From assembly GCA_945883695.1 (NCBI GenBank), contig CAMCYK010000023.1:1-42071 (forward strand): a stretch of DNA of 42,071 nucleotides, written 5' to 3'. The translations under genes and the position numbers were made by a program. This stretch comes from Akkermansia muciniphila (GTDB lineage: Bacteria > Verrucomicrobiota > Verrucomicrobiia > Verrucomicrobiales > Akkermansiaceae). Position 1 is the first letter of the stretch. Every line of letters begins with the position of its first letter. Under the pieces are notes generated by a model. The model was not told the DNA's origin. It did not search any database and saw nothing but the letters and a program-made list of their open reading frames with translations. This document shows, in pieces, positions 17,324 to 25,015 of the stretch.

Positions 17324-19384
17324 TTACCAATCTTTCTCGGGCTGGCGGTATTCGAGGCGGCCGGGCGACAGGGCACCCTTCTCGAAGTCGGCGTTCTCGC
17401 GGAGGATCCGGCGGGCGGCTTCTTCGGGCGATTCGCCGGGTTTCGGTTGCTTCTCACCGTCCTTGCCGTCCTCGCCCGGTTGTTTGTCTTCGGGGCGTTC
17501 GCCGCCTTCGCCTTTGTCGCTTTCCTTCTCGCCCTCGTTCTGCCCTTCGCCTTTCTCCTCGCCCTTGCCCTTGCCTTCGCCTTCCTCGTCGCCTTCGCCC
17601 TGGCCTTCCGGCTGCGGCTGGTCGCCCTGGCCTTCGCCTTCGCCCTCGCCGGGCTGGGGCTGGAGTTGCTGGGCATTCTCCTGAACTTCCTCGAGGATCT
17701 CGCGCAGGCGCTTGAGGTGTTTGACGGTCAGTTGGCGGTTGTGGCCGGCGTTGGCGAGCGACGGGTCATAACGCAGGGCGGAATCGAAGTGCTTCACCCC
17801 GTCGATCCAGTCGCTGAGCACGCCGTCGAAACGGTTGAAGCCCGCGCTGTCCCCGTCCTCCGGCGCTTCGCCCTGCATCCACTCCGACAGCGCCTCGCGG
17901 ACCATCCCGTCGAAGGCCGCCAGCGGATCCTTGGCGGTTTCCTCTTCATCCTTTTCCTGACCGGAGAGGCCGAGGATGGCATCGGCGATGCGGCCGAAGG
18001 CGTCGGACTTCTTGTTTTCGTCGATCTTGGCGATCTCGGGGTAGGGGGCTCCCTTCGAGAGCCGCTGCCAGCCTCCGCCGAACAACTGGGTGCCGAGACC
18101 GTGGTGGGCGGCGGCGCGGACCTTGGGGTCGTCGGAGCGCAGTGCCTCGCTGAAGCCGTGGCGGGCCGCGTCGCCATCGCCGTGGAGGTAGGCCGCGTTC
18201 GCCTGCGCCAGCCGGTAACGGGCGGCCCGCTCGACGTTGTCCTCGCCGGTCGCGAGCTGCTCGAAAAGTTGGGCGGCCTCCTCGTGGCGGCCTTCGGCAA
18301 GGGCTTGCCGCGCGTCCTGCTCCTCGCCGGCACGGAGCGGCTGCGGGAAAAGCATCAGGCAGGCGGTGGTGGCCGCCGCGCTGGCCGGTCCGAGCCCGCG
18401 CCAGCGGGTGCCGGCGACCACCGAGGCGATCAGCATCAGGATCCCGGGCAGGACGAACCATTGGTAATATTCGACCGGGACCGATCGCTCGCGCCCGGCG
18501 ATCTCGAATTGTTCCATGTCGGAAATCGCCAGCTTCACCATGTCCGGGATGCTGCTGGCGGAGGTCGCCACCGCGAAGCGGCCGCCGGTTTCCTGCGAGA
18601 GTTTCTTCAGGGCGGCGGCGTTGATCGCGCTGCGGACGACGTTGCCGGCGCGGTCGCGGTGGCGGCCGTCGGGGAAATCCTTGTCCGGCACGAAGTCGCC
18701 GCCTTCGGTGCCGACGGCGATGGTGAAGACATAGACGCCGGCCCGCTTGGCCTCCGCCGCGAGTTCCATCATCCGGCCGGTGGTCTCGTCGCCGTCGGTC
18801 AGAAGGATCAACGCGTTTTCCTTCTGGCCGGTCTCCTTGAGGGTCTTGATCGCCATCTCCAGCGCGGCTTCCAGGTCCGAACCGCCGACCGGAATGTAGT
18901 TGGTGTCGGCCTGGTCGATGGTTTCGCGGACCGCCGCGTGGTCGGGAGTCAGGGGCGCGAGCAAATACGGTTCGCCGGCGAATCCCAGCACGCCGACGCG
19001 GTCGCCGGGCAAGGCCTCGATCAAATCGTAGGCGAGCGCCTTCGCCTGGGTCAGGCGGTCGGGCTTGAGGTCCCCGACCAGCATGCTGCGGGACAGGTCG
19101 AGGGCCAGCAGGACATTGCGCCCGCGGCTGGTTTCAGACTCGATACCCTTGTTGGTCTGGGGCCGGGCAAGGCCGATCGCCAGGAAGACCACGGCCCCCA
19201 GCAGGAAGGAAAAGGCCAGCCAGCGGGGGAGCGGGCTGCCGCGGCGGAGCAATTTCGGCCGCAAGCGCGGGGCCGCGAAGGCCGCCCATTGCTTGCGCCG
19301 CAAGCGGGCGGTCAGGATGGCCCCGGTGATGAACAGCGGGATCAGCAGCAGCAGGGCCAGCCAGGCGGGTTGGGCGAGGGTCAT
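17324..19384 (-). CDS. batB: BatB-BatC fusion: von Willebrand A domain membrane protein with TPR-like C-terminus
   Basis: A 686-residue protein. Two N-terminal membrane helices (LALLLLIPLFITGAIL; WLAFSFLLGAVVFLAIGLA) precede a VWA domain with the MIDAS motif D96-L-S98-R-S100 and LLTDGDETTG. A further membrane helix (WFVLPGILMLIASVVAG) follows, as in BatB. It then continues with repeat helices typical of BatC (QALAEGRHEEAAQLFEQL, RYRLAQANAAYLHGDGDAARHGFSEAL, FDSALRYDPSLANAGHNRQLTVKHLKRL) and a long Gly/Glu/Gln/Lys low-complexity tail. Separate batB and batC genes are common, so this is a fusion. It overlaps batA by four bases (ATGA). Frames upstream of this ATG are shadows of batA. Confidence 0.92.
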   Translation of the reverse strand: MTLAQPAWLALLLLIPLFITGAILTARLRRKQWAAFAAPRLRPKLLRRGSPLPRWLAFSFLLGAVVFLAIGLARPQTNKGIESETSRGRNVLLALDLSRSMLVGDLKPDRLTQAKALAYDLIEALPGDRVGVLGFAGEPYLLAPLTPDHAAVRETIDQADTNYIPVGGSDLEAALEMAIKTLKETGQKENALILLTDGDETTGRMMELAAEAKRAGVYVFTIAVGTEGGDFVPDKDFPDGRHRDRAGNVVRSAINAAALKKLSQETGGRFAVATSASSIPDMVKLAISDMEQFEIAGRERSVPVEYYQWFVLPGILMLIASVVAGTRWRGLGPASAAATTACLMLFPQPLRAGEEQDARQALAEGRHEEAAQLFEQLATGEDNVERAARYRLAQANAAYLHGDGDAARHGFSEALRSDDPKVRAAAHHGLGTQLFGGGWQRLSKGAPYPEIAKIDENKKSDAFGRIADAILGLSGQEKDEEETAKDPLAAFDGMVREALSEWMQGEAPEDGDSAGFNRFDGVLSDWIDGVKHFDSALRYDPSLANAGHNRQLTVKHLKRLREILEEVQENAQQLQPQPGEGEGEGQGDQPQPEGQGEGDEEGEGKGKGEEKGEGQNEGEKESDKGEGGERPEDKQPGEDGKDGEKQPKPGESPEEAARRILRENADFEKGALSPGRLEYRQPEKDW

Positions 19385-20382
19385 GGCGCGGGTGGCGGGT
19401 TGAGGGCGAGGATAAAAGCGGCGGACAGGGAGGCAAGCACCGCCGCCATGAGAAACCACGGGAACAGCTCGGTGTCTTCGATCACCGTCCGCGAGATCGT
19501 CTCGGACTTTTCGAGGTCGTTGATCGTTTGGAAAGTGCCTTCCAGTTCGGCCACGTTCCGGGCCCAATAGTGCTCGCCGCCGGTGATCGCGGCGATCTTC
19601 TGCAAGGTGGGCAGGTCGAATTCCTGGCGGGCGAATTGCTGGATGTCCCGCGACACCCGCCCCTCCTTGGTGCCGATCGCGACGGTGTAAATCTTGATGC
19701 CGAGCTTCTTGGCGTTCTCCGCGGCCTCGATCGGCGAGATCTTGCCGGAATTCGAGGCCCCGTCGGTGATCAGCACGATGATCTTGCTCTTGGCGTCGCG
19801 CGAATCGAGCCGGGTGGAGGCGGCGGAAATCGCGGAACCGATCGCGGTCCCCATTTCCTTGAGGATGTTGAGGTCCACCTTCTTGAAGCTCTGCAGCAGC
19901 CAGTCGTGGTCGAGGGTGATCGGGCTCACCGAATAGGGGCGGCCGGAGTAGATCACCATCCCGATGCGGTCGTCCGGGCGGCTCTTGATGAAATTGTTGA
20001 CCACCGCCTTGGCCGCGTCGATCCGCTGCAGCGGCCGGCGGTCGGGGGTGAGGAAGTCGTCGATGCTCATCGACAGCGAGACGTCGAAGGCGATGGCGAT
20101 GTCGATGCCGCTGGCGGTGCGGGACTGGTATTCGTTGCGCCAGACCGGACGGGCCAGCGCGAAGATCGCCGGGACCAGCGCGAACATCGCGAGCGGCAGG
20201 CCGAAGGACCACGCGGTGCGGCGGACCTTGGCGCCGAGGCTGACCAGCACCGAAAGGGTGGAGAAGGTGAGCGCGGCCTCCGCCCCGCGGCCGCGGCGCA
20301 GCAGGAACAGCAGGGCGCAGGGGATCAGCAGCAGCAGCCACTGCGGCTGGATGAATTTGAAATGTTCGACGAAATCCCTCAT
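19381..20382 (-). CDS. batA: BatA-like von Willebrand factor A domain membrane protein
   Basis: A 333-residue inner-membrane protein. Hydrophobic segments lie near residues 15-28 and 58-78, then a VWA domain carrying the metal-dependent adhesion site D100-V-S102-L-S104, and IIVLITDGASNSG further on. A C-terminal helix (ELFPWFLMAAVLASLSAAFILAL) closes the protein. This is the usual BatA layout. It is flanked by four-base ATGA overlaps with the DUF4381 gene before it and batB-batC after it, so translation is tightly coupled. In Bacteroides and Leptospira relatives the Bat set has been tied to oxidative or envelope stress, but the biochemical activity is unknown. Confidence 0.92.
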   Translation of the reverse strand: MRDFVEHFKFIQPQWLLLLIPCALLFLLRRGRGAEAALTFSTLSVLVSLGAKVRRTAWSFGLPLAMFALVPAIFALARPVWRNEYQSRTASGIDIAIAFDVSLSMSIDDFLTPDRRPLQRIDAAKAVVNNFIKSRPDDRIGMVIYSGRPYSVSPITLDHDWLLQSFKKVDLNILKEMGTAIGSAISAASTRLDSRDAKSKIIVLITDGASNSGKISPIEAAENAKKLGIKIYTVAIGTKEGRVSRDIQQFARQEFDLPTLQKIAAITGGEHYWARNVAELEGTFQTINDLEKSETISRTVIEDTELFPWFLMAAVLASLSAAFILALNPPPAP

Positions 20383-20891
20383 GCGGGCTGGTGCTGGTGG
20401 AGGCGGTCTAGCAGTTGGCGCGCCGCGGTGAACAACGCCACCGGGTCGCCGGTGGCATCCCGACCATACTTCAATCGGGCCAAATGCGAAAAGCCTTCCG
20501 CGGTCACCGTGCGGAGTTCCTCGGGGTAGCTGGCCAGCGCGGCGTGGCGGGCGACGAATTCCTCGTGGGTTTCGAACAGCGCCGGGTCGCCGCTGACCGA
20601 GGCCAGATAGCGGCGGAGCGCGACCGAGACGCGGGTTGCCGCCTGCTGGATCCCGCCTTCGGGGACCGCCTCGAGTTCCTGCTGGGCGCGCAGGTAAGCT
20701 TCCTCGCGGGCGTGCCGGGGGTTACTGGCGGCCGGCTTGCCGCGGCGCAGGAAAACCACCAGGCCGATCAACGCGAGCGACGCCAGCGCGATCGCCACCC
20801 AGGCCCACGGCGGCAGGCCCGGGTCGGGGAGCAAGGGCTCCGCCGGGACCAGTTCCCGCAAGATCATCGCGTCTTCGGATTGCTCGGCCAT
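20379..20891 (-). CDS. DUF4381-type membrane protein of the Bat operon
   Basis: A 170-residue protein with a proline-rich N-terminus (LLPDPGLPPWAWVAIALASLALIGLVVFLRR, holding one transmembrane helix). A soluble helical domain follows, with the pattern AYLRAQQELEAV and VALRRYLASVSGDPALFETHEEFV. The helix-plus-RxYLA layout matches DUF4381 proteins found between DUF58 and VWA genes in MoxR/Bat operons. It begins 6 bases after the DUF58 stop and overlaps batA by 4 bases. It is probably a structural partner in the membrane complex; this is inferred from the neighbours only. Confidence 0.82.
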   Translation of the reverse strand: MAEQSEDAMILRELVPAEPLLPDPGLPPWAWVAIALASLALIGLVVFLRRGKPAASNPRHAREEAYLRAQQELEAVPEGGIQQAATRVSVALRRYLASVSGDPALFETHEEFVARHAALASYPEELRTVTAEGFSHLARLKYGRDATGDPVALFTAARQLLDRLHQHQPA

Positions 20892-20897
20892 ACAGAC

Positions 20898-21791
20898 TCA
20901 GCGGGTTCGTTTGCGGGCGCGTTTCTTGAGAAGCCGGTGGAGGTCGCCGAGCCGGTCGCGGTCGGTCGAGAGCTGGGCGAGGTCGATCCCGTTCTTTTTG
21001 CAGACCGCCTTGACCCCTTCCGCCTGCCGCCGCATCAGCTTTTCGTAGCCCATGCGGAGGTTGGCGTTGTTGGTGTTGATCTGGGCTTCCCAGCCGGTTT
21101 CGGGATCGGTGAAAACGACCCGGCCGGCCTTGGGCAGGCTGGCTTCGAGAGGGTCGGACACCTGGAGGGCGATGGTTTCGTGCTTGCGCGCGAGCTTGCC
21201 GAGCGGCTTGTCGAGCGGATCGTCGAAGAAGTCCGAGATCATGAACACAAACGCCCTGCGGCGCAGGGTGCGGATCAAAAAGTCGCAAGCAGCGGCGATC
21301 GAGGTGCCGGCCGCAGGCGCTTCGGCCATCAGGATTTCGCGGACGATCCGCAGCACGTGGCGGGTCCCCTTGGCCGGCGGGACGAACAGGAAGGCCTCCT
21401 TCGCGAACAGCAGCAGGCCGACCTTGTCGCCGTTGCCGACCGCGCTGAAACCGAGGATCGCCGCGGCCTCCGCCGCCGCCTCGCGCTTCGAGAAATGAAT
21501 GCTGCCGAAGTCCGCGGAGCCGGAGACATCGACCGCCAGCACCACCGCCAGTTCGCGTTCCTCGCGGAACTTCCGGATGTAAGGAGTGCCCATCCGGGCG
21601 GTGACATTCCAGTCGATGAAGCGGATCTCGTCACCGTGGGCGTATTCCCGGAAGTCGTCGAAATCCAGGCCCTGGCCGCGGAACGACGATTGGTATTCAC
21701 CGGCGAAGGTCTCCCGGACCAGACGCCGGGCCTTGAGCTCGAGCTTGCGAACCCGGGCCATCACCTCCTCGATGTGCTCTTCGTGGGTCAT
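20898..21791 (-). CDS. DUF58 domain protein (VWA-like, MoxR partner)
   Basis: A 297-residue cytoplasmic protein of the DUF58 family. The signature region is FAGEYQSSFRGQGLDFDDFREYAHGDEIRFIDWNVTAR, followed by FREERELAVVLAVDVSGSADFG, a VWA-like metal site, and FVFMISDFFDD. The ATG at 21791 begins THEEHIEEVMARVRKLELKARRLV, the usual start of the family. An in-frame methionine ten residues earlier would add only MRLPVFRLAP and lies in the repeat-bearing spacer. DUF58 proteins are almost always found next to MoxR ATPases and are thought to work with them as chaperone-like pairs. It precedes the DUF4381 gene by six bases. Confidence 0.92.
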   Translation of the reverse strand: MTHEEHIEEVMARVRKLELKARRLVRETFAGEYQSSFRGQGLDFDDFREYAHGDEIRFIDWNVTARMGTPYIRKFREERELAVVLAVDVSGSADFGSIHFSKREAAAEAAAILGFSAVGNGDKVGLLLFAKEAFLFVPPAKGTRHVLRIVREILMAEAPAAGTSIAAACDFLIRTLRRRAFVFMISDFFDDPLDKPLGKLARKHETIALQVSDPLEASLPKAGRVVFTDPETGWEAQINTNNANLRMGYEKLMRRQAEGVKAVCKKNGIDLAQLSTDRDRLGDLHRLLKKRARKRTR

Positions 21792-21806
21792 GGGAGCGAG
21801 ACGGAA

Positions 21807-21916
21807 GACTGGAAGACGCAAGACGCAAGACCGGAGGATCCCGGCCCTTGCTTGCTCGCCAGCTCTTTTAGCGTCGGATTCATGGCTTCAAGTCTTGAGT
21901 CTTGCGTCTTCAAGTC
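21807..21916. repeat. 18-bp imperfect inverted repeat in the moxR-DUF58 spacer
   Basis: GACTGGAAGACGCAAGAC (21807-21824) is inverted as GTCTTGCGTCTTCAAGTC (21899-21916) with one mismatch. Both arms sit in runs of related heptamers (AAGACGC/GTCTTG). The spacer is transcribed between moxR and the DUF58 gene, so the RNA could form a long stem around a ~74-base loop. No T-run follows, so it is not a standard terminator. Confidence 0.7.
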
Positions 21917-21924
21917 TTGGGTCT

Positions 21925-22908
21925 TCACGGCACCGGCACCTTGGACAGGATGCGGTCGAGGATCTGGTCGGTGTTCACCTCTTCGGCTTCCGCTTCATAG
22001 CTGAGCAGGATCCGGTGGCGGAGGACGTCGTGCGCCATGTCCTTGACATCCTGCGGGGTGACGTAGGCGCGGCCGACGGTGAAGGCGCGGGCACGGGCGG
22101 TGAGGGCGAGGTTGATGGTGCCGCGGGGCGAGGCGCCGGCGCGGATCAGGTGCTTGAGGCCGCCGTCGATCTTCGCCGGGAAGCGGGTCGCGCGGATCAG
22201 GTCGACGATGTATTCGCGCACCGCCGTATCGATGTAAATCTGGTTGACGTGCGAGCGCGACTCGGCGACCTGCTGCGGGTTGGCGACGGTCTTGGTCTGG
22301 TAGGGCGGGGTCGAGGTCGCCATCCGGTCGAGCACCTGGAGTTCCTCGTCTTTCGACGGGTAGCCGACGCTGACCTTGAGCAGGAAGCGGTCGAGCTGGG
22401 CTTCCGGCAGCTGGTAGGTGCCTTCCTGGTCGATCGGGTTCTGGGTCGCCAGCACCAGGAAGGGCTCGGGCAGCTTGTAGGTGGTGTCGGCCAGGGTGAC
22501 CTGCTTTTCCTGCATCGCCTCCAGCAGGGCGGACTGGACCTTGGCCGGGGCGCGGTTGATTTCGTCGGCGAGGATCAGGTTGTTGAAGATCGGGCCCAGC
22601 TTGGGCGAGAATTTCGCCTCCTGCGGGTTGTAGACCATGGTGCCCAGCAGGTCGGCCGGCAACAGGTCGGGAGTGAACTGGAAGCGGGCGAAGCTGGCGT
22701 CGAGCGAGCCCGACAGCGCCTTGACCGCGAGGGTCTTGGCGAGGCCGGGAACCCCTTCGAGCAGGACGTGGCCGTTGCACAGCAGGCCGATGATCAATCG
22801 GTCGACCAGCCGGTCCTGTCCCACGAGCACGCGGCCCATTTCATCTTTCACGGCGGCGATCCATCCGCTGGTGGCGGCGATCCGGTCCTGCAATTCTTCG
22901 GTCGTCAT
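21925..22908 (-). CDS. moxR: MoxR family AAA+ ATPase
   Basis: A 327-residue AAA+ ATPase of the MoxR group, cytoplasmic, thought to remodel or insert cofactors into partner VWA proteins. Walker A is GVPGLAKT (residues 52-59), followed by RFQFTPDLLPADLLGTMVYNP, Walker B ILADEINRAP, sensor ATQNPIDQEGTYQLPEAQLDRF and the C-terminal lid with SPRGTINLALTARARA. All are typical and complete. It is the first gene of the operon that continues with DUF58, DUF4381 and the Bat proteins, so the operon promoter should lie in the 114 bases upstream. No convincing hexamers were picked out there. Confidence 0.96.
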   Translation of the reverse strand: MTTEELQDRIAATSGWIAAVKDEMGRVLVGQDRLVDRLIIGLLCNGHVLLEGVPGLAKTLAVKALSGSLDASFARFQFTPDLLPADLLGTMVYNPQEAKFSPKLGPIFNNLILADEINRAPAKVQSALLEAMQEKQVTLADTTYKLPEPFLVLATQNPIDQEGTYQLPEAQLDRFLLKVSVGYPSKDEELQVLDRMATSTPPYQTKTVANPQQVAESRSHVNQIYIDTAVREYIVDLIRATRFPAKIDGGLKHLIRAGASPRGTINLALTARARAFTVGRAYVTPQDVKDMAHDVLRHRILLSYEAEAEEVNTDQILDRILSKVPVP

Positions 22909-23022
22909 GAGTGGCTTCTGCGAAAGGATGGCTGTGCAATTCCGATACCGCCAGTGCGAATCCGTGACAGCATGGGCAAAGCGTCCCGGGGTGGGGTGGC
23001 TGTCTGAAAAAGAGCGAACGTA

Positions 23023-23529
23023 TCAGGAGCGGATCCAAGCGAGCACCTTGGCATCATCGCCGTCCGCCGCCCAGACCTGGCGCAGAAAATCGGCCGGATG
23101 GAGGCCGCCGTTGCGTTGGAAGAAAGCCCGGTCGCCGCCGCAGCCGTACATCAGGTCCGGATCGAGTTCGCCGCGCAGCTTGGCCTTCGCCTTGGCCAGC
23201 AGCCGGGGCAGGTAGGCCATGCCGCCGAGTTCGTCGCCGAAGGTCGGGATGTCGTCGCGCGTCAGCAAGCGGCTGCCGGGCTTGCCCTTCATCACGACCC
23301 GGAAGTAGTCCCGGCGGACCGCCGCGACCAGCAGCGCGGTCGACGGCGAGGGATCTCCCTCCTCGCAGTGGTCCTCGACGAAATCGAAGAACTCGCGGGG
23401 TTTGTAGCCGATTTCCTCGAGCAGTGCGTCGTCCTTGGCGTCGTAGTAGCCGGTGAAGTCGGTATCGCCGGCGCGGTAGCGTTTCGCGCAGCGGTCGAAG
23501 AGTTCGAGAAATCGGTCGTTCCAGATCAT
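23023..23529 (-). CDS. DUF5069 family protein
   Basis: A 168-residue soluble protein. LGGMAYLPRLLAKAKAKLRGELDPDLMYGCGGDRAFFQRNGGLHPADFLRQV in the second half resembles the DUF5069 family as remembered, which is common in Verrucomicrobiota; the function is unknown. The first half (WNDRFLELFDRCAKRYRAGDTDFTGYYDAKDDALLEEIGYKPREFFDFVEDH) is helical and acidic. The ATG at 23529 is chosen over an in-frame upstream start because the extra twelve residues (QRRQRGADSPA) look like leader. It is transcribed alone, away from the palindromic region on its right. Confidence 0.8.
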   Translation of the reverse strand: MIWNDRFLELFDRCAKRYRAGDTDFTGYYDAKDDALLEEIGYKPREFFDFVEDHCEEGDPSPSTALLVAAVRRDYFRVVMKGKPGSRLLTRDDIPTFGDELGGMAYLPRLLAKAKAKLRGELDPDLMYGCGGDRAFFQRNGGLHPADFLRQVWAADGDDAKVLAWIRS

Positions 23530-23730
23530 GGCGGGCGAATCTGCCCCACGCTGGCGTCGCTGCAAGTTTTTGCGGAATGCCGCGAGATGCCGGGATGGAG
23601 TGCTGCGGCATGACGCGGCTTTGGCTTGGGGGGCGGCCGCTTTGTTCTGCTGGCCGCGGATCGCCTTCGCGGCGGCTCCGCGGCCGACGGGGTGCGCCGG
23701 AGTTCACCCGTAGCCAAAGCGCCGTCGTGC

Positions 23731-24022
23731 CCTGCCCGTTACCCACCTCGTTTGATTCAAGCCCCAACGGGGCGTGATGAGATAGCCCGGGGCAAGGCTT
23801 GGCGCAGCCCCGGGTCCGTGGGTCCGGGATCTGGCACCCTGAAAGGGTGCGATGGGGCCGGTACGACGAGACGTCCGGTGCCACCCGCCCCATCCCGCAC
23901 TTTCAGCGCGGCGCCGAGCCTTCGCCCGATCCCGGGGCTGCGCGTTGCCGGCCCCGGGCTATCTCGTATTGCCCCGTTGGGGCATAAGACGGGAGCCACC
24001 CGACTTGTGGGTAACGGGCAGG
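23731..24022. repeat. ~290-bp nested inverted repeat with REP-like palindromes
   Basis: A symmetric structure lies upstream of the ABC transporter. From outside in, the paired arms are CCTGCCCGTTACCCAC (23731-23746 with 24007-24022), GCCCCAACGGGGC with GCCCCGTTGGGGC (23761-23773 and 23971-23983), GAGATAGCCCGGGGC (23779-23793 with 23951-23965) and GCGCAGCCCCGGG (23802-23814 with 23931-23943). The 13-bp palindrome is the same as in the RAYT array at 668-1934. No protein or transposase is encoded inside. Confidence 0.9.
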
Positions 24023-24100
24023 TCGTGCCGGCGCACTCCAAAGGGACCCTCGGCGATCTTCCCGCTTGGCAAGGGAGACCCGTCGGGATGGAGTGTCGGG

Positions 24101-25015
24101 ATGGAAGGACCGGCGGTCGAAATCGAGTATTTGCGGAAGCGCTACGGCGGCTTCGAGGCGCTGGCCGGCGTCTCTTTGAACGTGCCGCGGGGCTCGGTGT
24201 TCGGGCTGCTCGGGCCGAACGGGGCGGGCAAGAGCACGCTGATCAAATCGTTGCTGACGATCATCCGTCCGACCGAATGCCGCGGCCGGCTGCTCGGCAA
24301 GCCGATCGGCGACCGCGCGACCTTGCGGCGGGTCGGCTACCTGCCGGAACACGCGCGCTTTGCGGAATATCTGACCGGCCGCGAGGTGATCGGCTACTCG
24401 GCCGGTTTGGCCGGGGTTCCCGCCCGCACGACCCGCGAGCGGACGGTCAAGCTGCTGGAACGGGTGGGGATGGCCGAATGGGGTGACAAGAAGCTGGGAA
24501 CCTACTCCAAGGGCATGCGCCAGCGGATCGGGCTGGCACAGGCGCTGGTCAACGAGCCGGAAATCGTCTTTCTCGACGAGCCGACCGACGGCGTCGATCC
24601 CGGCGGCCGGATCGAGATCCGCAAGATGATCGAGCGCTTGCGCGAGGAAGGCCGCACGGTCTTCGTCAACAGCCACCTGCTGGCGGAGGTGGAGCAGGTC
24701 GCCGACCATGTGGCGATCCTCGCCCACGGCCGCGTCATCCGCTCCGGGACGGTGGAGCAGCTGACGCGAACCAGCCGTCGCTACGAAGTCCGCACGGTGG
24801 GCCCGGTCCCGCCGGCACTGCGGGAAGGACTGCTGCGCGAGGGGCTGGAAGTGGCGGGCGACCGCGTCACGATGGTCGCCGACGACGCGCTGCCGGTGCA
24901 GCCGGTGATCGATCTGCTGCGCGGCGCCGGGGTGGCGATCCGCGAGATCCGCGAGGCGCGGGATTCTCTGGAGGACATCTTCCTGCAAGCCGTCGAAGGA
25001 AAGGAGGCGGCATGA
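24101..25015 (+). CDS. ABC transporter ATP-binding protein
   Basis: A 304-residue ABC ATPase of the ABC-2 export type. Walker A is GPNGAGKST (38-46), the signature region is TYSKGMRQR (134-142), Walker B IVFLDEP (155-161) and the H-loop VNSHLLAEVEQVADH. A C-terminal extension (YEVRTVGPVPPALREGLL ... DSLEDIFLQAVEG) is usual in this subfamily. The start at 24101 follows GGAG by seven bases; the frame stays open upstream into the palindromic element, but that stretch is repeat-derived. The stop overlaps the permease start by four bases, so the two form one transporter. The substrate is unknown; similar pairs export drugs, lipids or polysaccharides. Confidence 0.95.
   Translation: MEGPAVEIEYLRKRYGGFEALAGVSLNVPRGSVFGLLGPNGAGKSTLIKSLLTIIRPTECRGRLLGKPIGDRATLRRVGYLPEHARFAEYLTGREVIGYSAGLAGVPARTTRERTVKLLERVGMAEWGDKKLGTYSKGMRQRIGLAQALVNEPEIVFLDEPTDGVDPGGRIEIRKMIERLREEGRTVFVNSHLLAEVEQVADHVAILAHGRVIRSGTVEQLTRTSRRYEVRTVGPVPPALREGLLREGLEVAGDRVTMVADDALPVQPVIDLLRGAGVAIREIREARDSLEDIFLQAVEGKEAA

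Noticed and set aside
14859..17684. Plus-strand frame of 941 codons opposite batD
   Set aside because: Shadow frame; batD has signal peptide, domains and operon context.
19385..20341. Upstream extension of the batB-batC frame through batA
   Set aside because: That part is an out-of-frame, Arg/Pro-rich reading of batA; the ATG at 19384 with ATGA coupling is the real start.
20415..23007. Long plus-strand frames opposite DUF4381, DUF58 and moxR
   Set aside because: Antisense shadows of well-supported minus-strand genes.
23626..24100. N-terminal extension of the ABC ATPase
   Set aside because: The upstream open stretch is translated repeat sequence; the start at 24101 has a ribosome site and the normal family N-terminus.
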